Below are positions 53,071-62,130 of a stretch of DNA of 64,000 bases, in pieces. The position numbers were made by a program, and so were the translations under genes. This stretch comes from Lautropia mirabilis (GTDB lineage: Bacteria; Pseudomonadota; Gammaproteobacteria; Burkholderiales; Burkholderiaceae_E), in contig NZ_LR134378.1 of assembly GCF_900637555.1 (NCBI RefSeq), forward strand, positions 1,436,001 through 1,500,000. Direction: 5' to 3'. Within the stretch, counting starts at the first letter, position 1. Each line of letters starts with the position of its first letter. Under the pieces are notes generated by a model. It was given only the letters and a program-made list of their open reading frames with translations, was not told where the DNA came from and searched no databases.

Positions 53071-54960
53071 ATGCCAGACAACACTTCTCCTGTTTCACAA
53101 CAGGGCCTGCCTCTGGGTATGGCCTTTCGTTGGGTTTTGATCGTTACCCTTCTGCTGGGAGGGGTCTTGTCTGTCATTATCCCTCCGCGAAAGTCACCTG
53201 ACGAGGAAGGACATATTATTCGTGCCTATCTCCTATCACAGGGACATTTCTTTCTGAAGACGAAGTCTTGCCAAGGCGAGAGTGCGCAGTGCCACAATGG
53301 AAGTACCATGTCCGGCGGCATGGTGGATAAGGGGCTAATTGAATATCTTGAACAGTACGACCCCTACCGGCGGAATAAGGAAAATCTATTGGATCAGAAG
53401 GCAACGGAGAGCATTCGTTGGCGTGGAGAAGAAGAGTTTTCCTATACCCCTGGAACAGGCTATTACTTCCCTTTGGTCTATCTGCCTCAGGCCTCAGCGC
53501 TGGCCATTGGAAAGGCATGGGGCCTGACGGTTGAGCGAAGCTACTATCTGGCGCGCGCTTTTGCGATGCTCGCGGGGGCGGCGACCATCGCTCTGGCCTT
53601 TTACATTTTCTGGCCGCAACCTGTCGTTATTGCACTCATGCTTTTGCCAATGAGTATCTTTCAGATGGCATCGGCTAGTATAGATTTTCTTTGCAACGCG
53701 CTTGCTATCCTGGCGATTTCCTGTTTTCTGCGTTTGCTCGCATTGCGCAGGGGCTCAGCTGAAGGTCTGTTCTGGCTGATGGCTGTCGTGGTATTTTTGC
53801 TGGGTACTGCGCGGGCGCATCTGGCTCCTATGGTGCTTTTGATGGCTGTCGCAGCCTTACCTACCCGACGAGTATGGCCATGGGTGGCTGTGGCGACAGC
53901 AACGCTGGCTATCATGATCTGGATGGCGTTGGCTATACCGAACACGGTCGATTTCAGGATTCCTAGGGAGGTATCTACCGCTCAGGTGGTCTTCTACTAT
54001 CTGAGCGCTCCCACGAAGCTCGTGAGTGTTCTTGTACAAACATTGACAGACCGGGTAATGCTGAATAGCTATGTTGGGTCATTCCTTGGGGTATTTTTCG
54101 ATCAACCGCTGTCGCGTGGAGCCTATGCCTATGTTGGGGGTCTGCTAGGATTGGTCATCCTGCCTTGCCTTGTCACGCCGAAACAGTTTGTACAGACACT
54201 CATGCCGCGTAGCGCACTGATGTTGACAGGCATGACAGGCATCTTTCTGGCGTTCCTGGCCATGCTGTTCACATGGACGCCGCATCCAGCCACGGTCATT
54301 CAGGGGGTTCAGGGGCGCTATCTGCTGGTGCCTGTCATGCTGTTGCTACTGGCTGTGTGTAGTTGGAAGCCCGCTATGACGGCGTGGTTGAGGTCATTGC
54401 GAATAGTGATGCTGGTTGCGTTGGGACTGGTGTCCTTGCTCATCAGCGTGTGCAAGCTCATTCAGGCATTCTATATCCCCGTGTTTTCAGTCGGACCTGT
54501 TACAGCCAAGGCTATGGCCAGAGAAGGCGTCGTGGAGCCCGGGCCGCTGCTTGTGCCGGGGCACCCGATGGTGTTTCGCCTAGTATCGGATGTATCTGAT
54601 AACGCTATACCAATGACCGAGGCTCTGGGGTTCATGGTGGGAACATACGGACAGACCTTGAAAGGCACGGCATCCTTGATGTTGACAGACGTTGGCGGTC
54701 AGCGGCATCAGGTCGATGTTGATCTGGATGATGTGGTGGACAACAGCTACGTGTTCGTTCGTATTCCCTCTGGACGTTATGTTGACATGGAGTTGAAGCT
54801 GACTAATGGAGCGACCGCATTCAGTGTCTGGAGGTTCCATCCAGCGGTGGGAGACAATGAACGTCCGGAAAACGGCTATGTAAGGAACGCTTGTGTCGTG
54901 CTGATCCATCAGCAGGACCGGACGATGCAGGTAACGCCAGGCTGTCCGGCTCCAAGGTGA
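53071..54960 (+). CDS. DUF2142-type polytopic membrane protein
   Basis: A 629-residue membrane protein with about ten to twelve hydrophobic segments. The N-terminal helix is followed by IPPRKSPDEEGHIIRAYLLSQG, the conserved early loop of DUF2142 proteins, which occur in polysaccharide loci and may be glycan-modifying transferases of the GT-C type. The acidic pair in SPDEEGH resembles the catalytic loop of GT-C enzymes. The C-terminal ~150 residues are extracytoplasmic and beta-rich. Codon use is visibly less GC-rich than in the preceding genes, which suggests acquisition. It ends 51 bases before a convergent gene. Confidence 0.75.
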   Translation: MPDNTSPVSQQGLPLGMAFRWVLIVTLLLGGVLSVIIPPRKSPDEEGHIIRAYLLSQGHFFLKTKSCQGESAQCHNGSTMSGGMVDKGLIEYLEQYDPYRRNKENLLDQKATESIRWRGEEEFSYTPGTGYYFPLVYLPQASALAIGKAWGLTVERSYYLARAFAMLAGAATIALAFYIFWPQPVVIALMLLPMSIFQMASASIDFLCNALAILAISCFLRLLALRRGSAEGLFWLMAVVVFLLGTARAHLAPMVLLMAVAALPTRRVWPWVAVATATLAIMIWMALAIPNTVDFRIPREVSTAQVVFYYLSAPTKLVSVLVQTLTDRVMLNSYVGSFLGVFFDQPLSRGAYAYVGGLLGLVILPCLVTPKQFVQTLMPRSALMLTGMTGIFLAFLAMLFTWTPHPATVIQGVQGRYLLVPVMLLLLAVCSWKPAMTAWLRSLRIVMLVALGLVSLLISVCKLIQAFYIPVFSVGPVTAKAMAREGVVEPGPLLVPGHPMVFRLVSDVSDNAIPMTEALGFMVGTYGQTLKGTASLMLTDVGGQRHQVDVDLDDVVDNSYVFVRIPSGRYVDMELKLTNGATAFSVWRFHPAVGDNERPENGYVRNACVVLIHQQDRTMQVTPGCPAPR

Positions 54961-55011
54961 TCTGAGACGACTCAATCGGCTGCTGCTGAGGAGGGAAGTG
55001 GCGAGAGGCGC

Positions 55012-57222
55012 TCATGAGAGACCAAGGGTGGTACATCCGTGATCAGCGTTCATGAACAGGACGGTGCTGAATATGCCTTCACCATCCTGTACTTCAATAC
55101 AGACTTTGTCGTCAGGCGATAGGGGCTCTCGGAAACGGAGACGGAGTCGAATTCCGGAATTGGCGAGCTCCTGTGATATGGCCTGAGCGACATCAGCCCT
55201 GCTGTGGCTGCTGATTTCTGCTTTCTGAATGGGGTTACTGCTCCATATGCGGACCGCAGTGCTGGGGTCTGAGCGTGCATGAATCCAACCGGTCAGATCC
55301 AGAGTGTTTTTGTCGTCAGCAGAGCGTGAAATGCTGTCGATGTGTCCATGTCGGTTGATCTGCTCCAGCGTGCTCGGAGGGGAATTGAGAATCTCAATCG
55401 CGGGAGAGGGGGGCTCGATACCTGAAAGCAAGCTATTCCCAGAGAAACTGCTTATAGGAAGCTGTACGTGGTCAGGGGCGATGAGTGTCGGCTTGGTGAC
55501 GTTTCCAATGGATATGTGGGCATATCGATTGAATGTCTGTGTGAAGCTGCTTTCATCCATGTTGCCGTAGATCTTGCGGAAATAGTCAAGTTGAGGGGCA
55601 TAGAGAACATGGTTGATTGTCTGAAATCCCATTCCCTCCAGGATCGCACCGAAATGGCCTGGTACCGCGATATCCCCCTTGTTCGTGACGATGGCTCCAA
55701 GATTTGCCATGTGCTGTCTTGTGGTGGCACGGTCATGGTCGAATATCGGGTATGCAGATTGCACCGGATTGAAAGGGCCGTACGTCAGAGCGTTGCTCGC
55801 AAACGCGACAAAGAAGACAGCAATTAGGGGCGTTGATAGACTAGATACCCTTGAAAGCAGAATGCCAGCCAGCAAGGCCACGCACGCGTACGGAATGGCA
55901 TCCATGAATCCATAGAGTTCGGTCGCCGCTACCTCTGATAGAGCCAGCTTTAGGGCCGTTCCCGTAAAGAGGATGGCGGCAAGAAGGAGAAGACGCAAAC
56001 CGCTTATCCGTATTCCAGCCCGTGCCAGGGCTACGGCACAGATGATGTTGAGCATGAGCCCGAAGGCGAGGACGGCACGCCCTGTCGGTACCATAGAGAG
56101 GCCGGTCAGCTTTGCTACCACGGGAGGGATGTAAAGAATCAGCCAGCATGAAATGAAGAAGAAGAATGCAGAAAAAGCCAGAGCCTTGAGTCGTTTTTCC
56201 CAGATGATTTTCTGAAGACGCGAATAGTCGATCAGTGCTAGCGTGAGCGCAGGGAGAAAGGTTGAGAGGACGGTAATTTCTGCTGCATTGCTGTTCGGGA
56301 TGCCCGGGAGTGGTTCGTATGAACGCGTCGTGACGCCAGGGAGCAGGTGTGCGATCATTCTTGGCCATCCCACACCGCCGGACGTGCTTACCCTATGGCC
56401 GGGGTAAACGGTATTCCTCATGATGGCAATGAGGTCGCCGAAGTAGAGGAAGAAAATGCCGAGTGCGGCCGCTAGGGCAAGGAGACCGTCTACCAGGCGT
56501 TTCCTGTTCAGTATGTCTGTTCTGATACTGACTGTCAGTGCCGCCATTGCGAAGCCGATGGAGTACAGAAATGGGGGGTACGCGTTGGCTAGAGCCCACG
56601 TGGCTAGGGTATATGCGGTTAGAAGAACTCGCAAAATCCGGTTTTCTATTAGGATCCATGAAAGCACTGCCCATGGTGCAAGAGAAAATGAGCCAAGGTT
56701 TGTTGTCCACCATGTCTGGACCATGGGAGAAAAATAGAGGGTTCCGGACAGTAGAAGCGAGATGGAAAAGGGAAGGCGGAATTGTCTGAACAGCATTCCC
56801 CAGCCCGCCACAAAGGACAAAGTCATGAATAGATAATATAGAGACAGCGCGTTCGCCGGAGGGAGGGCAAAGAATGCCCAGTGATATGGTTTGAAAATGA
56901 GGCCCCAGTCAAGAATGGGAAGGGACTGGAAAGATCTAAGGCTCTCCTGGTAAGGGGAGAGGGGGTTCGTCATCAGGAAGTTATTATTGACGGCAATCTG
57001 GTAATAGGGGGTCAATACCATCCATTCATCGGAACGGATGGCTCTGGGAGTTCCAAGAATCAGTCCCTTGACTTCCTGGCCTGCAATCTGAAGTGCCAAC
57101 GCGTATGACGACGGTGTTAGTGCAAGGAGTACGTGAGTGATACAGTAAAGGGCAGATAGGGCGACTATGCATTTTTTGAGACCGAGTTTGTTTAATTTCT
57201 TTGTTCGGAATTTGTCTGGCAT
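55012..57222 (-). CDS. Large membrane protein, GT-C-like, unknown
   Basis: A 736-residue protein with about twelve hydrophobic segments followed by an extracytoplasmic C-terminal domain (about residues 560-736). The first loop contains GTPRAIRSDEWMVLTPYYQ, where the acidic SDEW fits the position of a GT-C catalytic loop. I cannot name the family with certainty; similar proteins occur in O-antigen and capsule loci. A clear GGAG ribosome binding site precedes the ATG. The gene is among the most AT-rich in the window and lies opposite in direction to the export genes, so it probably belongs to a separately acquired module. Confidence 0.65.
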   Translation of the reverse strand: MPDKFRTKKLNKLGLKKCIVALSALYCITHVLLALTPSSYALALQIAGQEVKGLILGTPRAIRSDEWMVLTPYYQIAVNNNFLMTNPLSPYQESLRSFQSLPILDWGLIFKPYHWAFFALPPANALSLYYLFMTLSFVAGWGMLFRQFRLPFSISLLLSGTLYFSPMVQTWWTTNLGSFSLAPWAVLSWILIENRILRVLLTAYTLATWALANAYPPFLYSIGFAMAALTVSIRTDILNRKRLVDGLLALAAALGIFFLYFGDLIAIMRNTVYPGHRVSTSGGVGWPRMIAHLLPGVTTRSYEPLPGIPNSNAAEITVLSTFLPALTLALIDYSRLQKIIWEKRLKALAFSAFFFFISCWLILYIPPVVAKLTGLSMVPTGRAVLAFGLMLNIICAVALARAGIRISGLRLLLLAAILFTGTALKLALSEVAATELYGFMDAIPYACVALLAGILLSRVSSLSTPLIAVFFVAFASNALTYGPFNPVQSAYPIFDHDRATTRQHMANLGAIVTNKGDIAVPGHFGAILEGMGFQTINHVLYAPQLDYFRKIYGNMDESSFTQTFNRYAHISIGNVTKPTLIAPDHVQLPISSFSGNSLLSGIEPPSPAIEILNSPPSTLEQINRHGHIDSISRSADDKNTLDLTGWIHARSDPSTAVRIWSSNPIQKAEISSHSRADVAQAISQELANSGIRLRLRFREPLSPDDKVCIEVQDGEGIFSTVLFMNADHGCTTLGLS

Positions 57223-57466
57223 TTCAGGTCTCCGTGAAAATATGAATGATTATGTTTCTATGCTTGATCGTCTGGTATGCGGGGCTGGTGAGGCTATGGT
57301 CTCGGGTGTTGAAGCAATAAAGACGAAGCTGGGCGATGATAGGTCTTGTCCGTTTCTATTTCTTGTGTCATGGCGGGGGTCTGAAATATAAGAACCTGTG
57401 TAATTGGGGGGGGCATGAGGTTAGATACTTTCTAAAGGTCGGCATTCTCTTGTGAGGAAAAGCCGG

Positions 57467-58348
57467 TCATGTTTGAAGTCTCAGAACCCAAACCTTTATG
57501 TCGGCGGGAAGGATCCTGAGTACAGGATTCATGACGAAAAGAATGGATGTAATTGCCCAAGCCTTCCAGGCAGGCATGTTCCTGTCGTATCGAATGCGTG
57601 CATACAGCCCGTTTGTACTCAGTGAGGGCAAGGTGCTGATTTTCTCCAGCATCAGTCCGGCCTTCTCTCCAATGGCCTCAATTGAGTTGTCATCGAAGTA
57701 ATGGATGTGAGGGGACGGAAAGTCTTTCTGCCACATTCGCTCGAAGCTGGAAGGAAGGCCCAACCGATCCAGCAACTTTGAAATTTGGTACAAGGTACCC
57801 GTCCTTGCCGGGGCGTTAATAACGACACGCCCACCTGGGGTCAAGTGCCTTGCACAGGCATTGAAAGCAGCGTTGACGTCGGGGATATGCTCCATGACAT
57901 CGTTGAAACTGATGACATCGAAGCGTTCGTCCTGATCGAGGACATCCGGAAAGAAACCCTTCCTGACCTTGAGGCCTTTTGAGGCCGCAACGTCGGCAAT
58001 GCGGGCGTCGGGCTCTATGCCTTGGCTTGAGAATGCCTTCTCCGTGGCCTGGATGAACCATCCATGAGCACATCCGACATCCAGCAGGCGAGGCTTCCGC
58101 TCTCCCGGAAGTACCGAGACGGAGGCGGCGATTTTCTTGCTCAGAAGACGAAAGTTGGCTTGTCTGAGGTCACTAAGCCCTTCTTGGCGCAGAGCTTCAT
58201 TCAGTACCTCGTGGTCCCCGACGACATCAATGTCCACTTGGAGGGAGCTGCCCTCATACGAGCAGGAGGGACAGACCAAGTGCCAATCGTGCTGTCCTGC
58301 ACGCAGATTCTGTCCGCATGCCGGACATTGTTTTGTGATTGAACCCAT
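57467..58348 (-). CDS. SAM-dependent methyltransferase with N-terminal zinc ribbon
   Basis: A 293-residue protein. Cys8, Cys11, Cys26 and Cys29 form a rubredoxin-like zinc ribbon (QCPACGQ and VCPSCS). A class I methyltransferase domain follows with motif I LLDVGCAHGWF near residues 88-98, FNDVMEHIPD and HLTPGGRVVINAP. Such proteins are common in polysaccharide clusters, where they methylate sugars or lipid-linked intermediates. The C-terminus ends in a hydrophobic segment (AITSILFVMNPVLRIL) that may associate with the membrane. It lies 244 bases upstream of the preceding membrane protein gene on the same strand. Confidence 0.82.
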   Translation of the reverse strand: MGSITKQCPACGQNLRAGQHDWHLVCPSCSYEGSSLQVDIDVVGDHEVLNEALRQEGLSDLRQANFRLLSKKIAASVSVLPGERKPRLLDVGCAHGWFIQATEKAFSSQGIEPDARIADVAASKGLKVRKGFFPDVLDQDERFDVISFNDVMEHIPDVNAAFNACARHLTPGGRVVINAPARTGTLYQISKLLDRLGLPSSFERMWQKDFPSPHIHYFDDNSIEAIGEKAGLMLEKISTLPSLSTNGLYARIRYDRNMPAWKAWAITSILFVMNPVLRILPADIKVWVLRLQT

Positions 58349-58481
58349 GGCGCAATGATCTTGGGTGAATGAATCTGCTCATGCCATGCGACGATTCCTT
58401 GGAGTGTGATGCTCAGCCTCGCCCTCGAGAGGCATGGCTTGGCGGGCGATCAGTGAGGCGCACACAGACATGGCAGAACTG

Positions 58482-58504
58482 GTTCATCCAAATTAGATGA
58501 ACCT
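58482..58504. repeat. 8-bp inverted repeat
   Basis: GGTTCATC and GATGAACC flank the seven-base spacer CAAATTA. The symmetry and the A/T-rich centre fit a dimeric repressor operator; a hairpin is the alternative. Confidence 0.55.
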
Positions 58505-58555
58505 CAAAACGAAACATATGGTATCAGATGTCTAATTAATGAAACAGTGTTGTTT

Positions 58556-58586
58556 CGAGTTGACACCCGCTGATCGAGTTGTCACG
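58556..58586. repeat. 12-bp direct repeat
   Basis: TCGAGTTGACAC and TCGAGTTGTCAC start 19 bases apart and differ at one base. Their role is unknown. Confidence 0.5.
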
Positions 58587-58735
58587 GACAGGTGGAGGTA
58601 CTCCGGGCGAGATCCAAAGGATGTATAGCTCAGGCAAGGGATCTATCTGTCGGAATGTCTGAGGTCGAGGAGGAGGCGAGACACCTTTTCCCGTGCTGCC
58701 CTGAGCATGGAGGGGAGTCGGCCGGGATCAGTACG

Positions 58736-60838
58736 TTATGGTTGCTTTGTCCAAAGATGATGACCACTCAGGGAGCTCGCTTGGCGAAACCCGGAAGCGC
58801 TCAGGAGTCCTGTTATTTGGGGCGTTTCTTGAGATGCGATGGTGACTACCATTCCGACCTGCAGAGAATTCAAGGCGTTGCGTACGGCGTTATCGGGAGC
58901 TGGAAGACGTCCGTTGGCGAAGTCATACAGGACGCGGCGGGCAAGGTGCTGGTCTGTATTGACATACGGCTTCATGAAGTCGATGTAGGCATCCCGTGTG
59001 GCGATAAGGGGCGGATGGTGCTCGAACCTGGAGATGACCCCAGCGATGCGTTCAGGGGCCAGGAGGCGCTGTCCAGGCAGGCATAGTGCCATTGCCTCTT
59101 GTGCTACCTGAAGGTCCTCCATGCGAATCTTCCAGGTGGCAAAGCCTTGGTATGGTTCGATGTTAGATGGACGAAGTGTGTGGTGAGGCAGTGCCTGTAC
59201 TACCAGGGCCATCAGAATCAACATGGCGACGGCAGCGCGAGGGTGATGACGCTTCCAGAGAACAGGTGCGGTCAGAAGCATGCTGCCCCCAACTCCCATG
59301 TATATCAGAACAGGGAGCGTCCATACGACCCGCCAGTAGACAGCAGGGGTCGTTACGTGTCGTGAGATAAAACCGGCAAGCCATGGGTTTAGATAGACGA
59401 CCATTAAAATTAGGGTAGGGACTGTCAGACGCCACCGTACCGCGGGTGTCGTCGACAGAACTGGGCCTGCCAGCAGAAGGAGGGCGACAAGATACTGTTG
59501 ATGGTGTCCGAAAACGCTTTTCCAGACGGAGTTGGGTGGCTCATTGGCGATTTCGAGAAGAGGAGACCCTGCGGACTGGACAAGGACATCGAGAAGATAG
59601 GGTAGGGGAATGAGAAGCAGGGAGGCTACCAAAGGAAATCGGATGCGATGATATTTTTGGGGCATGGCAATGTTGGCCATCAATGCACTGAAACCGGCAA
59701 GGGGACCCATCAACATGCCAATATTGCTCATTCCAATAGCTGAAATCTGACAGCAGGCCAGCAGGAGAAAGTCTGCGCGAGTTGCGCTGGCCGAAAAGAC
59801 ACGGTTGGTGAGGTAATAGATACAGGGGACGAGTACGGATACGAATACTGCTTTGCCTTGGAAGATCCTTACGAAGGAGAAGTTGGCCGAACTCCGGTGC
59901 ATCTCGCCCAGAAGTAGAACCAGGGCAAGTGTGCATATAGTGGGAAGCAACCACTGTTGTGGCTGCAGCTGCCGCACCAAGAGGTAGGTCGCAAGTACGG
60001 CAAGGCCTGACCAAAGAGGGACGAGATATATATAGTAGGCATCAAGAGCTGCTGAGGAAGAAAGCAGACCCAGGGCTCCGGACAGCAGCTCGAATGACGA
60101 GAAGCGGAAGCTGTGAAAGATGAGAGGGAACCCCGTTTCCCCGAGCATGGGATCCCCTGATTGCAGCGGTGCTTCGGGGTGAGCTGCCATATGTGCTGCT
60201 ACGGCTGCATAGTAGGCATCATCAAGGTCGCTGCGTGTGATGGATAGCGCCAGGATTATGAATACCAGTATGAACAGACATAGCGCAGGTGCGATGAACT
60301 GCCCGGTGGCTACTTCCATGGATGGGATCGTGCCTGTCGGACGGCCTAGAGGCATACCCTTGTCTACCAGACAGAGCAGAAGAAGCAGAATGGCATAGGC
60401 CCAGAACGCATACCATGATGCATGGAGAACCAGTGGTGATACAGCGAGCATGAGATGTAGGGCCAGCCCGTCACGCCAGCGGATAAGAGCGTGTGTTGTA
60501 TCAAGCATCCTGCCGAAGAAGCCATGGTGAGGCCGTGCTCCCAGTTTGTCGGGATGAGGTGCATCCATCCACCAGATCTCAGCGGAAGAGGAGTGATCCT
60601 GCTGCAGAATCAATCTTTCTGAGACAGTGTCTTGTGGGGGGGTGCGTGCGTTTTGGCCCGGGAAAGGGATTCTTGTGCCTTTTCTGTATGCAAGGAGAAG
60701 AAGGGTTGTTACACAAGGGAACAGGGCTATCAGTGCATATGCACCGAGTCCTAGAAGAACACAGAGATGGGCTGATAGCGTCCATCCCGAGAACGCAAGC
60801 AGAAAAGGAGCAATGATCAGGTGCGCACTCAACTTCAT
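58736..60838 (-). CDS. Large polytopic membrane protein, unknown
   Basis: A 700-residue protein with about fourteen hydrophobic segments and a C-terminal soluble part (about residues 580-700) that includes LCLPGQRLLAPERIAGVISRFEHHP. The loop ITRSDLDDAYYAAVAAHMA, after the first helices, carries an acidic DLDD like a GT-C catalytic loop. It resembles uncharacterised membrane proteins of polysaccharide loci; I do not name a family. I use the ATG at 60838 because it begins directly before the first helix (MKLSAHLIIAPFLLAF); a TTG at 60901 is in frame but less likely. GC content is lower than in flanking housekeeping genes. Confidence 0.65.
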   Translation of the reverse strand: MKLSAHLIIAPFLLAFSGWTLSAHLCVLLGLGAYALIALFPCVTTLLLLAYRKGTRIPFPGQNARTPPQDTVSERLILQQDHSSSAEIWWMDAPHPDKLGARPHHGFFGRMLDTTHALIRWRDGLALHLMLAVSPLVLHASWYAFWAYAILLLLLCLVDKGMPLGRPTGTIPSMEVATGQFIAPALCLFILVFIILALSITRSDLDDAYYAAVAAHMAAHPEAPLQSGDPMLGETGFPLIFHSFRFSSFELLSGALGLLSSSAALDAYYIYLVPLWSGLAVLATYLLVRQLQPQQWLLPTICTLALVLLLGEMHRSSANFSFVRIFQGKAVFVSVLVPCIYYLTNRVFSASATRADFLLLACCQISAIGMSNIGMLMGPLAGFSALMANIAMPQKYHRIRFPLVASLLLIPLPYLLDVLVQSAGSPLLEIANEPPNSVWKSVFGHHQQYLVALLLLAGPVLSTTPAVRWRLTVPTLILMVVYLNPWLAGFISRHVTTPAVYWRVVWTLPVLIYMGVGGSMLLTAPVLWKRHHPRAAVAMLILMALVVQALPHHTLRPSNIEPYQGFATWKIRMEDLQVAQEAMALCLPGQRLLAPERIAGVISRFEHHPPLIATRDAYIDFMKPYVNTDQHLARRVLYDFANGRLPAPDNAVRNALNSLQVGMVVTIASQETPQITGLLSASGFRQASSLSGHHLWTKQP

Positions 60839-61153
60839 GGTGGCGTGTCTCTTCTGTACCGGAGGGAACGGATGAGCCCTCATTCCGAGTACGAGGGGCA
60901 ATGAACTTTATCAATAGATGGGTTTGTGTATCAAATTTGACTTTCATGTCAGTTTTGTGTTTTATGAAGCAGATTGTTGCATTGCGACGAAGAATGGGGT
61001 TCGCACCGCTTCGAGCCGCAGGTGGTCGCCTTGCTTTCATGTGGGATGATTTACGGCCGGCCATCTAGCCCTTCTCCCTCATCCATCTGACCGATTGAAG
61101 TGCCTCTTGGTCCAGAGGATCATTCCGCCATCTCGTCCGCCACGGATGACGGC
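60839..61153. other. Divergent AT-rich intergenic region
   Basis: About 315 bases between two divergent genes. A plus-strand promoter candidate is TTGACT (60937-60942) with TTTTAT (60960-60965) at a 17-base spacing, about 190 bases upstream of the Rpn-family gene. No other structure stands out. Confidence 0.45.
60937..60965 (+). promoter_or_regulatory. Candidate sigma-70 promoter for the Rpn-family gene
   Basis: TTGACT and TTTTAT, separated by 17 bases, match the -35 consensus at five and the -10 consensus at four positions. Confidence 0.4.
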
Positions 61154-62086
61154 ATGAGCACCAGTCACGATCAGAACTTCAAGAACCTCATCCTTGACTA
61201 CCCGCGCGAAGCACTGGCCTTCTTTGCCGCTGAGGTGGCAGCGCACCTTGGGCCCGATGTCCTGATCACACCGATACGGCAGGAACTGCCGAAGGATCGA
61301 CTCAGCGACCGCTTCTTCGAGCTGGATGTGCCACTGAAGGTAACGTGGCCCGATGGCAGGCGTGAGGCCATCATCTTCCTGTTGGAAGAGGAGAGCGATG
61401 CACATCGCTTCTCCATCTACCGGATGGCCGTCTACTGTGCCCAGGTCGCCGAAACTTGCGAGACGGACCGGGTAGTGCCGGTCGTGATCTTTCTGCGCGG
61501 CCAGGCTTGCAGCCGCACGCGACTGAGACTAGGCAGCGAGGGGCGCATCTTCATGCACTTCACCCCGCTGGTGTGTGAGCTGGGGCGACTCCACGCACGT
61601 GACTATTTCGACAGTGACAACATCGTCACCCGCATCACCTTGCCGTGCATGCGCCACAAGTCACTTCTGGAGCGGGTCGACGCCTGTGGCAAGGCCACGC
61701 AGGGGCTTCTTTCGATGGAGGCTGATGTCGAGAAAGTGGCCAAGTACGGATACTTCATCAAGCACTATGCCAAGCTTGATGAAACGGGGCAGCGCCTGTA
61801 CGCTGAACGCTATGCAACGGAGGAACGCAGGATGGTGGATGTGGTTGAGCAGCTTAGGGCCGAAGGTAAGGCCCAAGGAATCCAACAAGGTGTCCAGCAG
61901 GGGGTCGAGCTGGGCGTGCTGCAGGGTAAGCAGCAGCTGCTGATCCGCCAGCTGGAAACGCGCTTTGGCCCACTGGACGAGGTGACGCGCGAGCGTCTAA
62001 AGGTGGCTTCCGGGCAGGAGCTGGACACTTGGGCCGAACGGGTGCTGGATGCGCCCAGCCTAGTCGAAGTGCTGCGGGTGCATTAA
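61154..62086 (+). CDS. Rpn/PD-(D/E)XK nuclease-like protein with DUF4351-type tail
   Basis: A 310-residue protein. It begins MSTSHDQNFKNLILDYPREALAFF. The core FFELDVPLKVTWPDG then REAIIFLLEEESD fits the D...E-x-E layout of the PD-(D/E)XK nuclease fold seen in Rpn/transposase-31-like proteins. A Gln/Gly-rich repeat (GIQQGVQQGVELGVLQG) precedes the C-terminal LIRQLETRFGPLDEVTRERL, typical of DUF4351. Members are often multicopy and associated with genome plasticity; some promote recombination. The start at 61154 matches relatives better than the in-frame GTG at 61100. Its place at the edge of the low-GC block fits an accessory gene. Confidence 0.75.
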   Translation: MSTSHDQNFKNLILDYPREALAFFAAEVAAHLGPDVLITPIRQELPKDRLSDRFFELDVPLKVTWPDGRREAIIFLLEEESDAHRFSIYRMAVYCAQVAETCETDRVVPVVIFLRGQACSRTRLRLGSEGRIFMHFTPLVCELGRLHARDYFDSDNIVTRITLPCMRHKSLLERVDACGKATQGLLSMEADVEKVAKYGYFIKHYAKLDETGQRLYAERYATEERRMVDVVEQLRAEGKAQGIQQGVQQGVELGVLQGKQQLLIRQLETRFGPLDEVTRERLKVASGQELDTWAERVLDAPSLVEVLRVH

Positions 62087-62130
62087 GTCTCTCTGCTGAA
62101 ACGACGTTTCTTTGGACAGATGACAGACCG

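Larger units (their letters stand above)
58349..58735. other. Non-coding region with inverted and direct repeats
   Basis: About 390 bases without a supported gene, AT-rich in the middle. It contains a perfect inverted repeat, GGTTCATC (58482-58489) and GATGAACC (58497-58504), and a direct repeat, TCGAGTTGACAC (58556-58567) and TCGAGTTGTCAC (58575-58586). The region probably carries the promoter of the leftward methyltransferase gene. Confidence 0.55.

Noticed and set aside
58592-59086. Plus-strand open frame of 164 codons overlapping the 3' end of the large membrane protein gene
   Set aside because: It runs antisense into a gene with well-formed membrane helices and has no motif of its own.
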